A stretch of DNA of 64,000 nucleotides from Pectinatus haikarae. Lineage in GTDB: Bacteria; Bacillota; Negativicutes; Selenomonadales; Selenomonadaceae. The position numbers and the translations under genes were made by a program. The notes below the pieces were generated by a model. It was not told where the DNA came from. It did not search any database and saw only the letters and a program-made list of their open reading frames with translations. Positions 1-8,307 of this stretch are shown piece after piece. How positions within the stretch are numbered: position 1 is the stretch's first letter; every line of letters begins with the position of its first letter. The DNA lies in assembly GCF_030813505.1 (NCBI RefSeq), contig NZ_JAUSUE010000003.1, one strand, 5' to 3'.

Positions 1-156
1 ATACGGTCCCTCATGCACATCAACAGCAATGGCATTTTTTATTCTGCCGGTTTTCAACAGATAGATTGGCAGATTGGCATGATCCGTACCGATATCGGCA
101 AGGACTACATTTTCAGGCACGAAACCGGCCGCAGTCAGCAAACGGGAAGTCAGCAT
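1..156 (-). CDS. trmK: tRNA (adenine(22)-N1)-methyltransferase TrmK, N-terminal part (cut by window edge)
   Basis: Only the first 52 codons lie in the window. The translation starts MLTSRLLTAAGFVPE and continues into ADIGTDHANLPIYLL and AIAVDVHEGPY. This is the SAM-binding motif I region typical of TrmK/YqfN, which methylates N1 of A22 in tRNA. The ATG is preceded by an AGAGGA Shine-Dalgarno; a nearer upstream ATG runs straight into a stop, so this start is firm. The gene reads out of the window, so catalytic residues further on cannot be checked. It is separated from the next minus-strand gene by a strong terminator, so it has its own transcription start; a TATAAT-like element lies in the A+T-rich gap but no convincing -35 box was seen. 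Confidence 0.8.
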   Translation of the reverse strand, partial: MLTSRLLTAAGFVPENVVLADIGTDHANLPIYLLKTGRIKNAIAVDVHEGPY

Positions 157-231
157 TTATTTCATCCTCTGCAAATAATATATTGTATAATTATATCATA
201 TATTATCTGCCTTATGTTTAATCCATCAGGC

Positions 232-272
232 AAAACGGCTCTGATCACATAAAAAGCGATCAGAGCCGTTTT
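232..272. terminator. bidirectional Rho-independent terminator
   Basis: A 15-bp perfect inverted repeat (232-246 with 258-272) ends in A and T runs on its two sides. It directly abuts the stop codon of the methionine-synthase-like gene and ends its transcript before trmK. Confidence 0.85.
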
Positions 273-1388
273 CTATTCCGCGTCCCGCCAAACTTCTTCA
301 GCAATTCTCTTTATCAGTGCTATTTTTGCCCACTGCTCTTTTTCTGTCAGCAGGTTTCCCTCTTCTGTGGAAGCAAAACCGCACTGCGGACTGAGACACA
401 ATTGCTTCAAAGGAACAAATGCCTGTGCCTCTTCGATTCTTGCCTTTACAGCATCTGCGCTTTCGAGTTCAGGTGTTTTCGATGTTATAAGTCCCAAAAC
501 TACTTTCTGTTCCCTGATAAAACGCAGCGGACTAAAATCTCCGGCTCTTTCACTGTCGTATTCCAGAAAAAATCCGTCCACATGACATCCGCCGAACAGC
601 ACCTCCGCGACAGGTTCATAGCCGCCGGAAGAAAACCATGTCGATTGAAAATTACCGCGGCAAATATGCATCGTTATCGTCATATCTGCCGGTTTATCAT
701 TTATAATTTCATTTATCACACTTACATATGCCTCTGCTATGGCATCAAGATCAAAACCGCGTTCAGCATAAGCATCACGCTTTTCCGCAGAACAGAATTC
801 TCCCCATGAGGTATCGTCAAGCTGAAGATAACGGCAGCCCAAATCATAAAATATTTTAACCGCTTTTTTGTAAGCGGCAGCAATATCACTGTACAAGCTG
901 CTGTCTTGTTCATAGATATCAATAGGTGTATATTGTTCCGCACGCACGCAGGTAATAAGGTGCAGCATAGATGGTGACGGTATGGTCAGTTTTGCCATAT
1001 GCTTATCATCCGCCTGTGCCTGCAAAAATTTAAAATGTTCGACAAAAGGATGATTTTCCGGAAAATCGATTTTGCCGGTAATTTTTATTGTTTCGGCTTT
1101 TGGCTGATGATCCTTGAATGCCACTGACCATGCCTTAGCCTTTACTTTTGTTATGCCATCAAGCTCTGCAAGAAAATCAAGATGCCAGAATGCTCTGCGG
1201 AATTCACCGTCAGTTATTGCCTTCAAACCAATACTTTTTTCTTTATCGACCAGATCTTTTATACATTCATCCTCAACTTCCTGCAGCTGAGCAAGAGAGA
1301 TTTTTTCCTCGTTGAATTGTTCCCGTGCTTTTTTTAAAATTTGCGGGCGCAGAAAACTGCCCACTATATCATAGCGAAAAGGTGCCAT
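273..1388 (-). CDS. cobalamin-independent methionine synthase-like protein (MetE C-terminal domain family, YxjG/YxjH type)
   Basis: This 371-residue protein is about half the length of full MetE and matches the stand-alone C-terminal catalytic barrel family (YxjG/YxjH type). Likely zinc/thiol ligands are all present: His and Cys in ITMHICRGN, Glu in FFLEYDSERAG and Cys in LSPQCGFAS. It should therefore bind zinc and activate a thiol, most likely methylating homocysteine. The natural methyl donor cannot be told from sequence, because the N-terminal folate-handling half of MetE is absent. The ATG follows an AGGAGG Shine-Dalgarno. It lies downstream of a LysR gene on the same strand but has its own promoter in the 137-base gap. 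No S-box leader was seen. Confidence 0.82.
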   Translation of the reverse strand: MAPFRYDIVGSFLRPQILKKAREQFNEEKISLAQLQEVEDECIKDLVDKEKSIGLKAITDGEFRRAFWHLDFLAELDGITKVKAKAWSVAFKDHQPKAETIKITGKIDFPENHPFVEHFKFLQAQADDKHMAKLTIPSPSMLHLITCVRAEQYTPIDIYEQDSSLYSDIAAAYKKAVKIFYDLGCRYLQLDDTSWGEFCSAEKRDAYAERGFDLDAIAEAYVSVINEIINDKPADMTITMHICRGNFQSTWFSSGGYEPVAEVLFGGCHVDGFFLEYDSERAGDFSPLRFIREQKVVLGLITSKTPELESADAVKARIEEAQAFVPLKQLCLSPQCGFASTEEGNLLTEKEQWAKIALIKRIAEEVWRDAE

Positions 1389-1467
1389 AAATATACCTCC
1401 TGAAATTTTTTTGATTTTCTATTATGGTGCTTTTATGGAATAAACAGCGCAGCAACATCATGCGTAT

Positions 1468-1497
1468 ATTATAGCGCAGTACCAATATATATGGTAA
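1468..1497 (-). promoter_or_regulatory. promoter of the MetE-like gene with an overlapping inverted repeat
   Basis: On the minus strand TTACCA (1492-1497), an 18-base spacer and TATAAT (1468-1473) form a plausible sigma-70 promoter. An inverted repeat TACCA-N7-TGGTA (1480-1496) covers the -35 box and could be an operator, perhaps for the adjacent LysR protein. The regulator assignment is inference. Confidence 0.45.
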
Positions 1498-1525
1498 GGC
1501 TTATTTTTTTTAATCAGTTATAGTA

Positions 1526-2440
1526 TCAAGCTATAACACTGGCAGAAATATAATGCTTCAATTTGTCAATATAATTTTGTGCCAGCGGACTCAAATGAGC
1601 ATGCTTATTATAAATATAGCCCACACGAATCTTTTCCTTACTGACAAGCGGTACGGAAATAATATTGCTGCCATTAAGATCTTCACTGAGTACTCCGCTG
1701 GAAATGGTATACCCGTTCAATCCTATTGCCAGATTAAAAAGAGTTGCCCTGTCACTCACACGAATGCTTTTTTTATGAGATATGGTGCTGTGTATTTCCT
1801 CAGAAAAATAAAAAGAATTATAGGTTCCCTGCTCAAATGACAGACACGGATAAGGATCCAGATCAGTAAATGCCACAACTTTTTTATGAGCAAGCGGATG
1901 GCGGGAACTCATAAAAACATAAGGCCGTGTAGCAAAAAGTTCGACAAATTTCAAATCATTTTCATGAAGTATTTTGCTTATTACCTGTTCATTGAATTCA
2001 CACAGATAGATAACACCTATTTCACTGCGCATATCCTTTACATCATCTATTATGTCATGTGTTTTAGTTTCGCGTAAGGTAAACTCGTATTCATCATGCT
2101 CATATTCCCTAATAAGATTCACAAAAGCATTTACCGAAAAAGCGTAATGCTGTGTGGAAATAGCAAACAGCCGGCGTGACGGTTTTTTATGCATATAGCG
2201 TTTTTCGAGAAGCTCCGTCTGCTCCAATATCTGCCGGGCATAGCTGAGAAAATCCTGTCCGTCTGAGGATAAAGACACTCCTCGGTTAGTACGGATAAAT
2301 ATATCTATTCCCAGCTCCTGCTCCAAGGCTTTCACGGCATTGGACAGACTGGGCTGCGATATAAAAAGTCTTTGTGCCGCTGTGTTTATGGATCCTGAGT
2401 TAACTATTTCCACAATATATTTTAATTGCTGAAGCGTCAT
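1526..2440 (-). CDS. LysR-family transcriptional regulator
   Basis: The 304-residue protein has the LysR winged helix-turn-helix at residues 1-60 (MTLQQLKYIVEIV, AAQRLFISQPSLSNAVKALE, then GIDIFIRTNRGVSLS). A substrate-binding effector domain fills the rest. An upstream in-frame start would add 14 residues, but the internal ATG has a well placed AAGGAG and begins exactly at the conserved LysR N-terminus, so it was chosen. It is divergent from the T-box-controlled MFS carrier and lies upstream of the MetE-like gene. Either could be its target; the effector is unknown. Confidence 0.85.
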   Translation of the reverse strand: MTLQQLKYIVEIVNSGSINTAAQRLFISQPSLSNAVKALEQELGIDIFIRTNRGVSLSSDGQDFLSYARQILEQTELLEKRYMHKKPSRRLFAISTQHYAFSVNAFVNLIREYEHDEYEFTLRETKTHDIIDDVKDMRSEIGVIYLCEFNEQVISKILHENDLKFVELFATRPYVFMSSRHPLAHKKVVAFTDLDPYPCLSFEQGTYNSFYFSEEIHSTISHKKSIRVSDRATLFNLAIGLNGYTISSGVLSEDLNGSNIISVPLVSKEKIRVGYIYNKHAHLSPLAQNYIDKLKHYISASVIA

Positions 2441-2621
2441 TTTGTTCTCCTTAAAAGCAATTACACAAATAAGTCCGATCACATCAAATCGCTACGTCAA
2501 ATACTTTTAAAACTAAATTATATTTTACTTTGCTCCCATATTGTTTGTCAAATAGGAAAGACCTATGTCCTTATCAGCAGCAATCTCTCTAACTTCCCCT
2601 ATACGAAAAAGTAAAAACAGC

Positions 2622-2650
2622 TTGACATATTCAAAATATACGAGTATATT
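2622..2650 (+). promoter_or_regulatory. sigma-70 promoter of the T-box leader and MFS gene
   Basis: A consensus TTGACA (2622-2627) is followed after exactly 17 bases by TATATT (2645-2650). Transcription would start near 2657, leaving a leader of about 320 bases before the MFS start codon. Confidence 0.75.
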
Positions 2651-2700
2651 ATTTTACATTAAGTTTATGTAACTTTGTAATTTAATAATTTAAATTCCGT

Positions 2701-2960
2701 GATGGGAAAAAGTATTTTTTGCATAAGGTTCACAGAGAGTCGTTACCCGGCTGAAAGACGATAACCGTATCAGAGAAAAAAATCCTCCCTGAGAAATGTG
2801 GCTGAACAAATTTTGTAAGCCACATCGTCTGATCCACGTTACAGGAAACGCGTATTATAATGTACGTTTGAGCGCCCGGATCAATAACATTTTCCGGGAA
2901 TTTAGGTGGCACCACGGAAGCAAAACCTCCGTCCTTTTCAGGACGGAGGTTATTTTTTTA
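2701..2960 (+). promoter_or_regulatory. T-box riboswitch (tRNA-sensing leader with terminator)
   Basis: The T-box core AATTTAGGTGGCACCACGG lies at 2899-2917. It is followed by an 11-bp terminator stem (2924-2934 with 2941-2951) and a U-run. Stem I is recognisable: GGGA (2704-2707) pairs with TCCC (2786-2789), AGTA (2711-2714) sits opposite the specifier region, six Ts pair with the A-run at 2775-2780, and an AGAGAG element lies at 2734-2739. A later hairpin (ATGTGGCT with AGCCACAT) resembles stem III. The specifier region reads A-ATCC-T, allowing AUC (Ile) or UCC (Ser). The UGGC bulge predicts a tRNA with G73, which favours Ser. When uncharged tRNA binds, the terminator should be disrupted and the carrier made. 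Confidence 0.88.
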
Positions 2961-2977
2961 TTTTGGAGGCATCATTT

Positions 2978-4300
2978 ATGAATACTATCAATTTTACCCA
3001 TTTAAAACATCAGCGCGATCTGCGTATCATTCTGCCGGTATTTCTTGTCTCTATTATTGCCTGCGTCGATCGTGTAAATATTGCTTATGCCGCCCTTACA
3101 ATGACGCAGGATCTCAACTGGATCACTCCTGAAATATTTGGGACAGGTGCCGGTATTTTCTTCATGGGCTATTTAATATTTGAGATACCCGGTTCTCTGA
3201 TAGCCGTTAAATTTTCTGCCGCGAAATGGATAGCCCGCATCATGTTTTCCTGGGGTCTTGTATGCATACTTATGGCATTTATGCATACACAATTTGAATT
3301 TTATCTTTATCGTTTTTTACTTGGCGCGGCAGAAGCCAGCTTATATCCCGTTATTTATTCTGTCCTTTTTCCCCGCTGGTTCACTGCTGGTGAACGAGCC
3401 CGCGCCACATCCCTTATGCTTACGTCATTGCTGCTCTCCACAATAATCGGCGCACCACTTGCCGGTTTTTTACTCAATACATCATTTTTTGGCATGCATG
3501 GCTGGCAGGAACTGTTTATACTCGAAGCCATACCGGCTATTTTGTTTGCCTTTTTTTTCTTATTTTGTGTAAAAGACCGCCCGGAAAAAGTAGCATGGCT
3601 TTCGACAGAAGAAAAAAACTATCTTATCCAAGCTTATGAGAAAGAACAGTCGCGTCTGCAAAGCAAAAAGAAATACACAGTCGTGCAGGCTTTTAGTGAT
3701 CCCAAGGTTTTAAAGCTATGTTTTATTTATTTTATGTGGGTAATCGGTTTCTGGGGGTTCAACTTCTGGATGCCTACCGTGCTCAAAGGTTTATCAGGCT
3801 GGTCAACACAGCTGCTTGGCGGTGCTATCGCCATACCTATGATTGCGGCATTGATAGTGCAATTGATAATCGGCCACACGTCCAGTACAACTGGAGACAA
3901 AGTCTGGCATGTATCCGGTACCCTGTTTATCGGCGCCATAGGCCTTGGACTCAGTCCATTTGCCGCCAATATATATGAAGCTCTTTTCCTTGTCTGTCTC
4001 TCGGCCATTGGTATTTATGCTGCGATGGGTGTATGGTGGACTATACCGACCACTTTCCTTACAGGTCCTGCGGCGGCAGCATCTGTTGCTCTTATCAATT
4101 CCTGCGGCAATCTCGGCGGCTGGGTCGGTCCTTATATGATGGGCTGGATAAAAACCTCCACCGGTTCATTTAATTTTGGCTATTTTTTGATGTCTGGTTT
4201 CATGTTTATCGCCAGCATTACTGTTCTCTCCATAAAATATAGCTGGAATAGAAAAAAAGAGACTACAGCCGCAAAAAACAAATCTTTGACTGAATCATAA
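2978..4300 (+). CDS. MFS transporter, anion:cation symporter (ACS) family-like, T-box controlled
   Basis: This is a 440-residue polytopic inner-membrane carrier with about 12 hydrophobic helices. Family marks include CVDRVNIAYA in helix 1, FFMGYLIFEIPGSL in helix 2, the RFLLGAAEASLYP segment and a cytoplasmic loop near CVKDRPEKVAWLS. These resemble ACS-type organic-anion carriers. A longer reading frame begins inside the T-box leader, but the ATG at 2978 has GGAGG eight bases upstream and starts after the terminator, so it is the true start. Control by a T-box implies that the substrate is an amino acid or a precursor of one, which is unusual for this carrier family. The substrate is not known. 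Confidence 0.82.
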   Translation: MNTINFTHLKHQRDLRIILPVFLVSIIACVDRVNIAYAALTMTQDLNWITPEIFGTGAGIFFMGYLIFEIPGSLIAVKFSAAKWIARIMFSWGLVCILMAFMHTQFEFYLYRFLLGAAEASLYPVIYSVLFPRWFTAGERARATSLMLTSLLLSTIIGAPLAGFLLNTSFFGMHGWQELFILEAIPAILFAFFFLFCVKDRPEKVAWLSTEEKNYLIQAYEKEQSRLQSKKKYTVVQAFSDPKVLKLCFIYFMWVIGFWGFNFWMPTVLKGLSGWSTQLLGGAIAIPMIAALIVQLIIGHTSSTTGDKVWHVSGTLFIGAIGLGLSPFAANIYEALFLVCLSAIGIYAAMGVWWTIPTTFLTGPAAAASVALINSCGNLGGWVGPYMMGWIKTSTGSFNFGYFLMSGFMFIASITVLSIKYSWNRKKETTAAKNKSLTES

Positions 4301-4337
4301 ATATTCACGATAAAACTAATTTTTTTAAATCATACAC

Positions 4338-4383
4338 AAAATAATGCCGCTGATATCTTTTACGCTATCAACGGCATTATTTT
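4338..4383. terminator. bidirectional terminator between the MFS gene and the mannitol operon
   Basis: A long inverted repeat (4338-4355 with 4366-4383, one unpaired base) ends in an A-run and a T-run. It lies between two convergent transcripts and can serve both. Confidence 0.85.
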
Positions 4384-4410
4384 CGTTACATACAATCGCT
4401 CTTTATTCCA

Positions 4411-5091
4411 TTACGGCATATCACAAATATGATCTTTTCCAAAAACACTTTCCCAGTCAGCAGCAAAATCATCTAAAGCTTTTTTTATCGACGGAACAGC
4501 AAAGGCTGCCAGTAATATATCAGGATTTACAGTAGCAGCCTGCGCTCCGCAGGCAAAGGCTTCATTCACCTGATGTATATTTTTAAAACTGGCCGCAAGA
4601 ATCTTTGTACTATAGCCATATCTATCGATCATGGAAGCAAAGAACTCTACAGCAGCGGCAGCATCAATATCCAGATTTTCCATACGATTGAAATACGGTG
4701 CGATGAAGTCTGCTCCGGCCTCCATCGCCATAAAGCCCTGTGTTTTGCTGTAAACAGCAGTTGCCGTGATTTTTGCTCCTTCCTTTTTCAGCAGGCGGAT
4801 AGCCTTCAAGCCTTCTGGCGTCACCGGTATTTTTATGTATACCGCCCTGTCTATTTTCTCCAATATCGTATGCGCTTCTTCAAGTATTCCCTCACATTTT
4901 TCAGCCAGTATCTGCACATGCAGCGTCTTATCAGCACCTATAATGCCGCGTATTTTTCTGAAATGTTCAAAAAAATCTATCCTGCCCTCTTTTTTTATGA
5001 TGCTCGGATTACTTGTTATGCCCGTTATTGGCAACAGGTCAACACATTTTTCAATCATTGTCATATTGGCGGTATCTATTAAATATTCCAT
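4411..5091 (-). CDS. transaldolase / fructose-6-phosphate aldolase family protein
   Basis: The 226-residue protein has the short FSA/TalC-type length. It carries the Schiff-base lysine in VYIKIPVTPEG (about residue 86), TSNPSIIKKEG near the N-terminus, and TAVYSKTQGF followed by GADFIAPYFNRMEN. It probably cleaves or transfers a dihydroxyacetone unit of a sugar phosphate in the cytoplasm. Its place as last gene of the mannitol operon suggests action on fructose-6-phosphate or a related ketose phosphate. FSA and transaldolase activities cannot be separated safely by reading alone. The start has an AAGGAG Shine-Dalgarno. Confidence 0.8.
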   Translation of the reverse strand: MEYLIDTANMTMIEKCVDLLPITGITSNPSIIKKEGRIDFFEHFRKIRGIIGADKTLHVQILAEKCEGILEEAHTILEKIDRAVYIKIPVTPEGLKAIRLLKKEGAKITATAVYSKTQGFMAMEAGADFIAPYFNRMENLDIDAAAAVEFFASMIDRYGYSTKILAASFKNIHQVNEAFACGAQAATVNPDILLAAFAVPSIKKALDDFAADWESVFGKDHICDMP

Positions 5092-5122
5092 GTCCGTCTC
5101 CTTTTAATTTTCATATCCGGCA

Positions 5123-5551
5123 TTATTTTATGCCTATTATATCAAGTATTTCCTGCTCATCCTTAGCCTGTATCAACTTGTCCACATTCTCTACATCGCA
5201 GACGATTTCCGACAGCTGCGTCAGTATTGACATGTGTGTATTATTCTTCCCCGCAATACCGATAACTATATATGCTGTTTTCCCTTTGCCGAAGGATACC
5301 CCTTGCGGAACCTGCAGCAAAGATATCCCCGATTCCATTATCTGGCTCTCCGAACCGTTTATTCCGTGCGGTATTGCTATTTTATTGCCGACGTAAGTCG
5401 ATATTACTTTTTCTCTTTTCTGCATTGATTCAATATATTCCGGCTGCACATATCCGCGGTCAGCCAAAATCCTGCCCGCTGCATTTATCGCTTCTTCCTT
5501 ATCCGAAAAAGTCTGATTCATAATAATGTTATCTTTTGTGAAAATGTTCAT
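5123..5551 (-). CDS. mtlF: PTS mannitol-type EIIA component (distal copy)
   Basis: The 142-residue protein has the mannitol/fructose EIIA fold. The phospho-acceptor His lies in NKIAIPHGING, and the later LLQVPQGVSFG and IAGKNNTHMSILTQLS segments are typical. It would carry phosphate from HPr to the EIIB domain of the membrane permease. It follows the PRD regulator by 22 bases and has an AGAAGG Shine-Dalgarno. A second EIIA gene opens the same operon, so this copy may serve the permease, the regulator, or both. Confidence 0.88.
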   Translation of the reverse strand: MNIFTKDNIIMNQTFSDKEEAINAAGRILADRGYVQPEYIESMQKREKVISTYVGNKIAIPHGINGSESQIMESGISLLQVPQGVSFGKGKTAYIVIGIAGKNNTHMSILTQLSEIVCDVENVDKLIQAKDEQEILDIIGIK

Positions 5552-5573
5552 GCTTACACCTTCTATAATAAAT

Positions 5574-7049
5574 TTATTTCCCCATAATGCGCCGCAGAAG
5601 TTTCACTTCTTCGTCCGTAAGCAAAGGAGATACCGTCACAGCCTTACTCAAACCGGCTTGCAGCGGTGCCGTTGAAATAATGATGTCATATTGCGCAAGG
5701 GCTTCCTCCTGCAGTTTTATAAGCGGCAGCGTTTTTTTCACCAAAATATTCGGAAATTCTTTTTTCAGCCTGCTGACCAGGAGCTTGGATGTTCCCATTC
5801 CGCTGGTACAAATCACCAAAGCTCTAAAAACACAGCTGTCAGCATCATTCACTGCCGCGGCAAAATATAAAACAATATAGGCTATTTCATCATCGGAGAT
5901 ACTTTCTCCCGAAAAAACACTGTCGCATATTTTTCTTGTCATTTCATATATATTTTTATAATTTTTTTTAATGTCCTCCCTATAGGGATTGCTTGTCCAT
6001 ATTCCTTTTTTTATACGATTCAGCGCCATTGACAGATGGTTGTATAAATTTTTTTCCAAAGCCGGACTGCGCAGTTTTTGGTGCAGCTCGCACTCAGCCC
6101 TGCTTATCAGCTCTGATACATTCTGCAGTAAAACCTTGTCATACTCGGTTTTCCCGCTGCAATCGAGCTTTAGATAAAGACTTGCTATCCATAAGAAATA
6201 TTCTGTCTCTTTTTTTCTCAACACACAGGAAAATTCTTTTTCCAAAGCTTTTTTAAAATCATTCAGAAAGAGCTGCTCATCATAATACATCATCAGATCA
6301 TTGGTAAAGGAATATTTACCACTCAGAAGATTATTCCGCCTAAGCAGCACTGCCAGCATTACTATTGCCTCCTGGAAATTCCGGTCAGTTATCTGTATAT
6401 CGCATGCAGTGACTGCGGACCGTAAAAGTCTGTATATTCTCTTGAAATAGCTTTTATATTCCAGTTCACGGAAAATAAATTTTGCTGTAACGGATGCTGC
6501 ATATTCGTCAGCCAGATATTTGAAAAAATCCTCTACCTTCAGATTATTCAGTATAAGCCTCACCAGCAGATGACGTTTAAGCACCTCATCGGCTTTTATA
6601 AAAAATCCGCTGCCTTTTTTACTTTCGATTTTTATCTGATACTTTGGCGCAGATTTTTTCAGCCTTATAAGATCGTTGCGTACAGTCTTCAATGAAGACT
6701 TCGTATCAATTGCCAACACCTGTGCTTTTGTATAAAATTTCTCATCCAGCAGTCTGAGCATAATCATATCTTCCCTGATACTTACAGGATATATTTCGTG
6801 CAGAACACTGTCGTTCAAAAAACTTTTCAGCCGTATCAAATCTCTCGGCAGAGCTTTTACTTTTATACCTTTACTAAATACGGTAGTCAGCATAATATCA
6901 TGCTTCGAAAATATTTTGTTTATATCCGGCAGTTCACGGTAAATTGTACGCTCTGTCAGCTTCAATTTTTCAGCCAATTCCTTCATTGATACATATTCAG
7001 AAGCCTGACAAAGATATTCTATTATCTTTTTTTGCCTGATGGATACCAT
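5574..7049 (-). CDS. mtlR: BglG/MtlR-type PRD transcriptional regulator lacking a C-terminal EIIA domain
   Basis: The 491-residue protein starts with a helix-turn-helix (MKELAEKLKLTERTIYREL) and a second winged-helix stretch. Two PRD domains follow, then an EIIB-like domain with phosphorylatable Cys (LVICTSGMGTSKLL, about residue 420). Full MtlR proteins are near 690 residues and end in an EIIA domain. That domain is missing here and is encoded separately by the next gene. In the second PRD the first His is kept (NHLSMALNRIKKGI), but the position usually His in YIALHF is Tyr (YIVLYFAAAV). The DNA-binding N-terminus points to a promoter activator. It is expected to control the operon in response to PTS phosphorylation. 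Confidence 0.82.
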   Translation of the reverse strand: MVSIRQKKIIEYLCQASEYVSMKELAEKLKLTERTIYRELPDINKIFSKHDIMLTTVFSKGIKVKALPRDLIRLKSFLNDSVLHEIYPVSIREDMIMLRLLDEKFYTKAQVLAIDTKSSLKTVRNDLIRLKKSAPKYQIKIESKKGSGFFIKADEVLKRHLLVRLILNNLKVEDFFKYLADEYAASVTAKFIFRELEYKSYFKRIYRLLRSAVTACDIQITDRNFQEAIVMLAVLLRRNNLLSGKYSFTNDLMMYYDEQLFLNDFKKALEKEFSCVLRKKETEYFLWIASLYLKLDCSGKTEYDKVLLQNVSELISRAECELHQKLRSPALEKNLYNHLSMALNRIKKGIWTSNPYREDIKKNYKNIYEMTRKICDSVFSGESISDDEIAYIVLYFAAAVNDADSCVFRALVICTSGMGTSKLLVSRLKKEFPNILVKKTLPLIKLQEEALAQYDIIISTAPLQAGLSKAVTVSPLLTDEEVKLLRRIMGK

Positions 7050-7071
7050 TTATCATCACTCTTTATTCAAA

Positions 7072-8283
7072 TTAGATAATATCACCCGTAGTTTTTTTAT
7101 AAAAAGCATCGACTGTTTCTATCATTCTTTCATAGGAGTCCTTTCTCGCAAACATGGCAAAAAATTTCGCCGTATATATAAATATTCTGCATTCCGGCGT
7201 TATATGACAAACTTTTTCCAAAACCGCCCTGCAATTCTCCTCGGTACATTCCTTATCTGCTTCACGCAGGAACGCACTTACAGCGCCGGCTATCCCTATT
7301 GATATATAAACAGGCTCCACTTCCATCTGCAAACAGCTGACTGCTGCGCCAATCAACCGATCCTCCGGCTGCAGTTTGCGCAGCGGATCTCTGCCCACAC
7401 GCAGCAAGGTATCCTTAAGTCCCGGATTTTGAAAACGATACAGCAAATCATTCATATGCAAACAAAGTTCATCGTACTTGACATTATATTTTTTTGCAAG
7501 CATCCGCACGGCTTCCTGCATAGCTCCCGTAATTATCAAACGTATTGAGGAAACCTTGACTGCATCACTCACGTATCGCAAGTTTTCCCGCATTCCCAGA
7601 TATGCGCTGATTGCATGTGCCATATTGTGCAGATACAGCTTTCTCTGCACATAAAAGTCAAACGGCTCATAGGCTATTATCTTTTTGCAGGCGGGAGGTT
7701 CTCCCAGGAACCCAGCCTTGTCCACAGGCAGGATATCATACGGCTCTGCTGCGACGTAGAGCGGATCGCTTTGCCGTTTTTCGTCCGGGACTAAGGGAAC
7801 CATCCTGCCGATACAGGTTTCCACCAGTCCCGTGTTTTGTTCAAAAATTTTAACGGCATCACCCGCCATGTGCTTTTTAATTTCTCCGGCCAGAAAACTA
7901 TCTGCATCCATCAAATTTTCACATATCAATATATTGAATACGCGGCTGTTCTTCTTCCAGCGCGCCTGAAGGCCATATGCTATGCTGCCCGCTATTCGGG
8001 GCAGCATAGCAGCACCGACAGCTGTGGCCATCAAATCGGCATCCTCCATTTCTTTTGCTATGAGATCCATATTTCTGCCATTTACACCGCGCACATTTCT
8101 TATCCTGTTCATGCGGCTGCCGGCGGAATCAACTATTTCCTGCCAATACTCGTGCCGCTCGTTGAGTTCCCTGATAAGCACCTCATCCACATCAATGAAT
8201 ACTACCTCATAGCCAAGCTGTGAAAACAGTGCCCCTATAAAGCCCCTGCCGATATTGCCCGCTCCGTACATAATGAATTTCAT
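7072..8283 (-). CDS. mtlD: mannitol-1-phosphate 5-dehydrogenase
   Basis: The 403-residue protein oxidises mannitol-1-phosphate to fructose-6-phosphate with NAD. The N-terminus carries the dinucleotide-binding motif YGAGNIGRGFIGALF and an acidic strand end VVFIDVDE. Later segments ICENLMDA, LVETCIGRMVP and the helix LYLHNMAHAISAYLG (with the family's conserved Asn-His region) fit the polyol-specific long-chain dehydrogenases. It is slightly longer than the usual 380 or so residues. The AGAGGCGG Shine-Dalgarno lies just upstream. It sits between the permease and regulator genes of the mannitol operon. Confidence 0.92.
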   Translation of the reverse strand: MKFIMYGAGNIGRGFIGALFSQLGYEVVFIDVDEVLIRELNERHEYWQEIVDSAGSRMNRIRNVRGVNGRNMDLIAKEMEDADLMATAVGAAMLPRIAGSIAYGLQARWKKNSRVFNILICENLMDADSFLAGEIKKHMAGDAVKIFEQNTGLVETCIGRMVPLVPDEKRQSDPLYVAAEPYDILPVDKAGFLGEPPACKKIIAYEPFDFYVQRKLYLHNMAHAISAYLGMRENLRYVSDAVKVSSIRLIITGAMQEAVRMLAKKYNVKYDELCLHMNDLLYRFQNPGLKDTLLRVGRDPLRKLQPEDRLIGAAVSCLQMEVEPVYISIGIAGAVSAFLREADKECTEENCRAVLEKVCHITPECRIFIYTAKFFAMFARKDSYERMIETVDAFYKKTTGDII

Positions 8284-8307
8284 ATTACCGCCTCTTTGCC
8301 GTGAATA

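Noticed and set aside
273..943. Several plus-strand and minus-strand frames of 60-135 codons inside the MetE-like gene
   Set aside because: They lie in other frames of a well supported gene, have no Shine-Dalgarno and no family features.
1389..1525. Possible SAM (S-box) riboswitch before the MetE-like gene
   Set aside because: Only 137 bases are available and no S-box core or terminator is present.
2906..2977. Longer MFS start giving 24 extra N-terminal residues
   Set aside because: The extra residues come from the T-box core and terminator; the ATG at 2978 has a proper Shine-Dalgarno.
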